Part shown: positions 4,937 to 7,566 of the stretch, one piece after another
How positions within the stretch are numbered: position 1 is the stretch's first letter
How the letters are laid out: every line of letters begins with the position of its first letter
Assembly: GCA_002328865.1 (NCBI GenBank)
Contig: DCWO01000131.1
Location: forward strand, 38,057-45,622
Source: Dehalococcoidia bacterium UBA2160
GTDB lineage: Bacteria; Chloroflexota; Dehalococcoidia; Lucifugimonadales; UBA1123
Reading direction: 5' to 3'
DNA: 7,566 nt
Notes under the pieces: generated by a model
Database searches by the model: none
What the model saw: the letters and a program-made list of their open reading frames with translations, nothing else
What the model was told of the DNA's origin: nothing
Position numbers and translations under genes: made by a program

Positions 4937-7408
4937 ATGAAGCAGTTGACAGAGAATCACGAACAGGTTTTGAGCGGGATCCGGATAGTTGAGATTGGAA
5001 CAGACGTCGCAGCAGCTTTCGCGGCCCGGTTGTGCGCTCTCTACGGCGCAGACGTCATTACGGTCGAGCCCCCAGGCGGCCATCCGATACGGCGCCTCCC
5101 GCCCTGGCCCGACGAAACCGAAGATCCTGAACAGAGCATACTGTTCGCCTATCTGGGCATGGGCAAACGCTCTGTTTGTCTCGACGTCAACGATCCCGAG
5201 GATGTCCGACGCCTTATCGAGTTGATCACGACGGCGGACGGGGTGTTCGAGAGCTACGTCCCGGGACAGCTCCGCGAGCTCGGAATCGATCTCGATGAGC
5301 TGATGGACGCGAAGCCACGGCTATCCGTTACTCACGTCTCCCCGTACGGGCAGCATGGTCCTCGAGCGAACTGGTCGGCAGGCGCCCTCACCGCGGCCGC
5401 TGCCGGCGGACAGCTCTACCTGACCGGAGACCGCGAAAAGCCGCCGTTGCTTACCGCCGGCCACCAAGCGTACTGCCAGGCCGGACTTCACGCGTTCGGA
5501 GCGATGCTGACCAGCATATATGCCGCCAAAACCACGGGCGTCGGCGACAGTCCGGACATATCGGTCCAGGAAGTGCAAGCAGCCACTCTGGAGGGTGCGG
5601 GGCCCGCGTCGCTGTGGCACCGGGGCGATCAGGTGCGAAGCGGCAACAACCCCCGGGCGCTGTGGGGCATCTACGAATGCGCTGACGGGTGGATAGGCGT
5701 CGCCTCGATGCCGCGACAAACCGGATCCGTCCTCGATGTCATCGGGCTCAGCGACATGAAGGGCGACTCTATGTTTACGCAGGGAGGTTGGAGCCCTGAG
5801 GCCAACGAGCTGTTGAGCGACATGATCCCTGGCTTCACGATGGCCCACACAGCCGCCGAGATATTCGAAATGGCCGATGAACACCGCGCCCCCTTCGCGT
5901 TGATTCCGACGCCCGCGGAACTCCTGGAGTGGCCCCATCATAAGGAGACGGACTTTTGGCGGGAGGTGAACCATCCGGTATTGGGCCCGCATCCCGTGCC
6001 GTCAGGCCCAATCGCGTTCGACGGTGATCGCGGTCGCTTCGCGCCGGCGCCTACCGTCGGGCAACATACGCAAGAAGTGCTCGCCGAGGCGCCCGGCGCC
6101 GATCGGGTCAATTCACGACATGGCGAGTCGCCCAAGCCGGGCTCCCTGCCGTTATCCGGACTTCGCGTCATCGACATGACTCAGGTCTGGTCAGGTCCGT
6201 ATGGCGCCAGATTCCTCGCAGACATGGGCGCAGATGTCGTCAAAGTTGAGGGGCCAACTTTTCCGGACCCGATTCGCACGGCGGGCGGCAATCGAACCAC
6301 CCCTGAAATCAACCTCTCGGCGTATTTCAACGAGTACAACAGAGGAAAGAGGAGTCTGACCCTGGACATCAAGCAGCCTGAGGGTTTGACAGCGCTGAAG
6401 AAGCTCGTGGCGACTGCCGACGTGTTCATCGAGAACTGGTCGTCCGGCGTGGCCGACGGCAACGAGCTCGGATACGAGGACCTGCGCGAGATCAACCCTC
6501 GACTGATATACGTCTCGATGCCGGGGTTCGGGCACGATGGCTCCGATGCGTCGCGCGTTGGCTTCGGACCGACGATCGAGCAGATGGGCGGTCTGGTGGC
6601 GTTGCAGGGATATGAGGGAGGCCCCCCCCATAAATCCGGCATCTCCTATGGCGACCCTATAGCCGGCGCCGCCTGCGCCGGAGCGGCAATCGCGGCGTTG
6701 TTGGCCCGCGAGCGGACAGGCCTGGGCAGCTATTGCATGATTCCGCAGCGGGACGGCGTCACCGGGCTGGTCGGGGAGTATTTCATCGCGGAAGCACTCG
6801 GCGTGCCGATTCCGGTTCGCGTCGGGATGGCAAACGCCAAATCAGCGCCGCACAACGTCTATCCAACCCTCTCGGACGAAGAGCCGCGACCAATCTTGGG
6901 GCTAGACAGGAAACCCGTCTCCACGGCCGACGATCGCTGGATCGCGATCGATTGCCGATCTGATGACGAGTGGGCGCTGCTCGTCGGTCTCATCGACGAC
7001 CGACGCCTTGCAGTGGAGAAATTCAAGACACTCGAGCAGCGCCGAGAGCATCTCGAATGCATCGATGCGCTGATCGCCGAATGGACGAAAGACCAAGACG
7101 CCGATGCTCTCGCTGCCAGACTGCAGGAAGCGGGTGTCACAGCGGCTCCAGTCCTGTCACCTCTGCACTTGACCAAAGACGCGCATCTGCGTGAGCGGCG
7201 AAACTACATCCCGGTCGAGCACGGTATCGCTGGAACTCATCTCACAACCCGCCCCACGTGGCGGTTGAAGCGGCGTCCTTTCCTGCCGGAACGTTCCGGT
7301 CCGGTGTTCGGAGCGGACAGCAACGCAATCCTGGCAAGCCTCGGGTACACGGACGACGACATAAGCCGGATGACTGAACGCGGCATCACAGGAGACGAAC
7401 TCCTGTAA
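4937..7408 (+). CDS. Tandem-domain family III (CaiB/BaiF) CoA-transferase
   Basis: An 823-residue cytosolic protein made of two CaiB/BaiF domains joined by a linker (about 385-405). Members move CoA between carboxylic acids through an aspartyl-CoA thioester. The N-terminal half starts at LSGIRIVEIG (12-21), with LYGADVITVEPP (35-46) and GKRSVCLDV (76-84). The C-terminal half starts at LSGLRVIDMTQVWSGP (406-421), with ADMGADVVKVEGP (428-440), NRGKRSLTLDI (468-478) and RTGLGS (593-598). The catalytic Asp, four residues before a conserved Gly, is present in the second half (D573 in YGDPIAG). In the first half Tyr179 occupies that place (AYCQAG). The first half also has AAAFAARL where the second has the usual GPYGARFL. 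This suggests one active and one structural or substrate-binding half. Tandem organisation, length and a single active Asp recall DddD, the DMSP CoA-transferase/lyase, but other tandem CaiB proteins exist and the substrate cannot be read from sequence. Domain call firm, reaction open. Confidence 0.9.
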   Translation: MKQLTENHEQVLSGIRIVEIGTDVAAAFAARLCALYGADVITVEPPGGHPIRRLPPWPDETEDPEQSILFAYLGMGKRSVCLDVNDPEDVRRLIELITTADGVFESYVPGQLRELGIDLDELMDAKPRLSVTHVSPYGQHGPRANWSAGALTAAAAGGQLYLTGDREKPPLLTAGHQAYCQAGLHAFGAMLTSIYAAKTTGVGDSPDISVQEVQAATLEGAGPASLWHRGDQVRSGNNPRALWGIYECADGWIGVASMPRQTGSVLDVIGLSDMKGDSMFTQGGWSPEANELLSDMIPGFTMAHTAAEIFEMADEHRAPFALIPTPAELLEWPHHKETDFWREVNHPVLGPHPVPSGPIAFDGDRGRFAPAPTVGQHTQEVLAEAPGADRVNSRHGESPKPGSLPLSGLRVIDMTQVWSGPYGARFLADMGADVVKVEGPTFPDPIRTAGGNRTTPEINLSAYFNEYNRGKRSLTLDIKQPEGLTALKKLVATADVFIENWSSGVADGNELGYEDLREINPRLIYVSMPGFGHDGSDASRVGFGPTIEQMGGLVALQGYEGGPPHKSGISYGDPIAGAACAGAAIAALLARERTGLGSYCMIPQRDGVTGLVGEYFIAEALGVPIPVRVGMANAKSAPHNVYPTLSDEEPRPILGLDRKPVSTADDRWIAIDCRSDDEWALLVGLIDDRRLAVEKFKTLEQRREHLECIDALIAEWTKDQDADALAARLQEAGVTAAPVLSPLHLTKDAHLRERRNYIPVEHGIAGTHLTTRPTWRLKRRPFLPERSGPVFGADSNAILASLGYTDDDISRMTERGITGDELL

Positions 7409-7513
7409 GGTTGCGAACGACGCGGATCGCCACAACCGACCGCGCCCGGCACATTCGTCGGGCGGCAAACGCCCCGCAATCGATCGAATCAGACCTCAGG
7501 GCAGGAGATGGAA

Positions 7514-7566
7514 ATGGCAGTCGTCGAGACCGAACGTCACGGTCAGATTGTAGACCGTCAGCGAAA
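7514..7566 (+). CDS. Start of an unidentified gene, cut by the window end
   Basis: Seventeen codons, beginning MAVVETERHGQIVDRQR, run off the right edge. The start is chosen at ATG 7514 because AGGAG (7503-7507) sits six bases before it. The in-frame ATG at 7508 directly abuts that site. The opening VETERHGQIV is reminiscent of enoyl-CoA hydratase N-termini, but the next residues do not continue that pattern and the fragment is too short to assign. It follows the CoA-transferase stop by 105 nt on the same strand with no clear terminator between, so the two are probably co-transcribed. Confidence 0.6.
   Translation, partial: MAVVETERHGQIVDRQR

Noticed and set aside
5321..5992. 223-codon minus-strand frame inside the CoA-transferase gene
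   Set aside because: It is antisense to a well-conserved CaiB/BaiF domain and shows no motifs of its own.
7443..7464. Hairpin CGCCCG/CGGGCG after the CoA-transferase stop
   Set aside because: The stem is six bases with a ten-base loop and no following T tract. It is unlikely to terminate, and the next gene probably reads through.

Overview
The window is GC-rich bacterial chromosome with five complete or partial protein-coding genes on two divergent arms. No phage, insertion sequence, CRISPR, tRNA or rRNA signal was seen. Several things suggest a Chloroflexota bacterium, possibly of the marine SAR202/Dehalococcoidia type: the protein sequences, a family III CoA-transferase, the DXP-independent PdxS/PdxT route to vitamin B6, and an R3H/AAA 'Ycf45-like' ATPase. 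This assignment rests on remembered family resemblance, not on a search.

Left arm, minus strand, in reading order from about 4510 down to 134: a textbook sigma-70-type promoter (TTGTCA, 17 nt, TATAAT), then pdxS and pdxT. These two are separated by a single base, and pdxT must start on TTG. Together they encode the two-subunit pyridoxal 5'-phosphate synthase. Next, 135 nt further on, comes a 317-residue protein that looks like two degenerate GNAT acetyltransferase folds in tandem. After another 103 nt, which hold a plausible promoter of their own, comes a 541-residue P-loop ATPase. It has a SpoIIIAA/Ycf45-type AAA domain and a C-terminal R3H single-stranded nucleic-acid-binding domain. The last 133 bases of the window have no gene and begin with what may be the end of a dispersed repeat.

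Middle: a divergent intergenic region of about 500 bp (4438-4936) carries the pdxS promoter at its left end and a weak candidate promoter for the right arm. Nothing convincing was found between them.

Right arm, plus strand: an 823-residue protein made of two tandem CaiB/BaiF (family III) CoA-transferase domains. The C-terminal half keeps the catalytic aspartate (D573). The N-terminal half has tyrosine (Y179) at the aligned position. A new gene with a strong ribosome binding site starts 105 nt downstream and runs off the window, so the two may form an operon for acyl-CoA metabolism.

The core biology (B6 synthesis, CoA transfer) is recognisable. The least-described items are the pseudo-GNAT protein beside pdxST and the half-dead tandem CoA-transferase. 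No clearly new multi-gene system was found.
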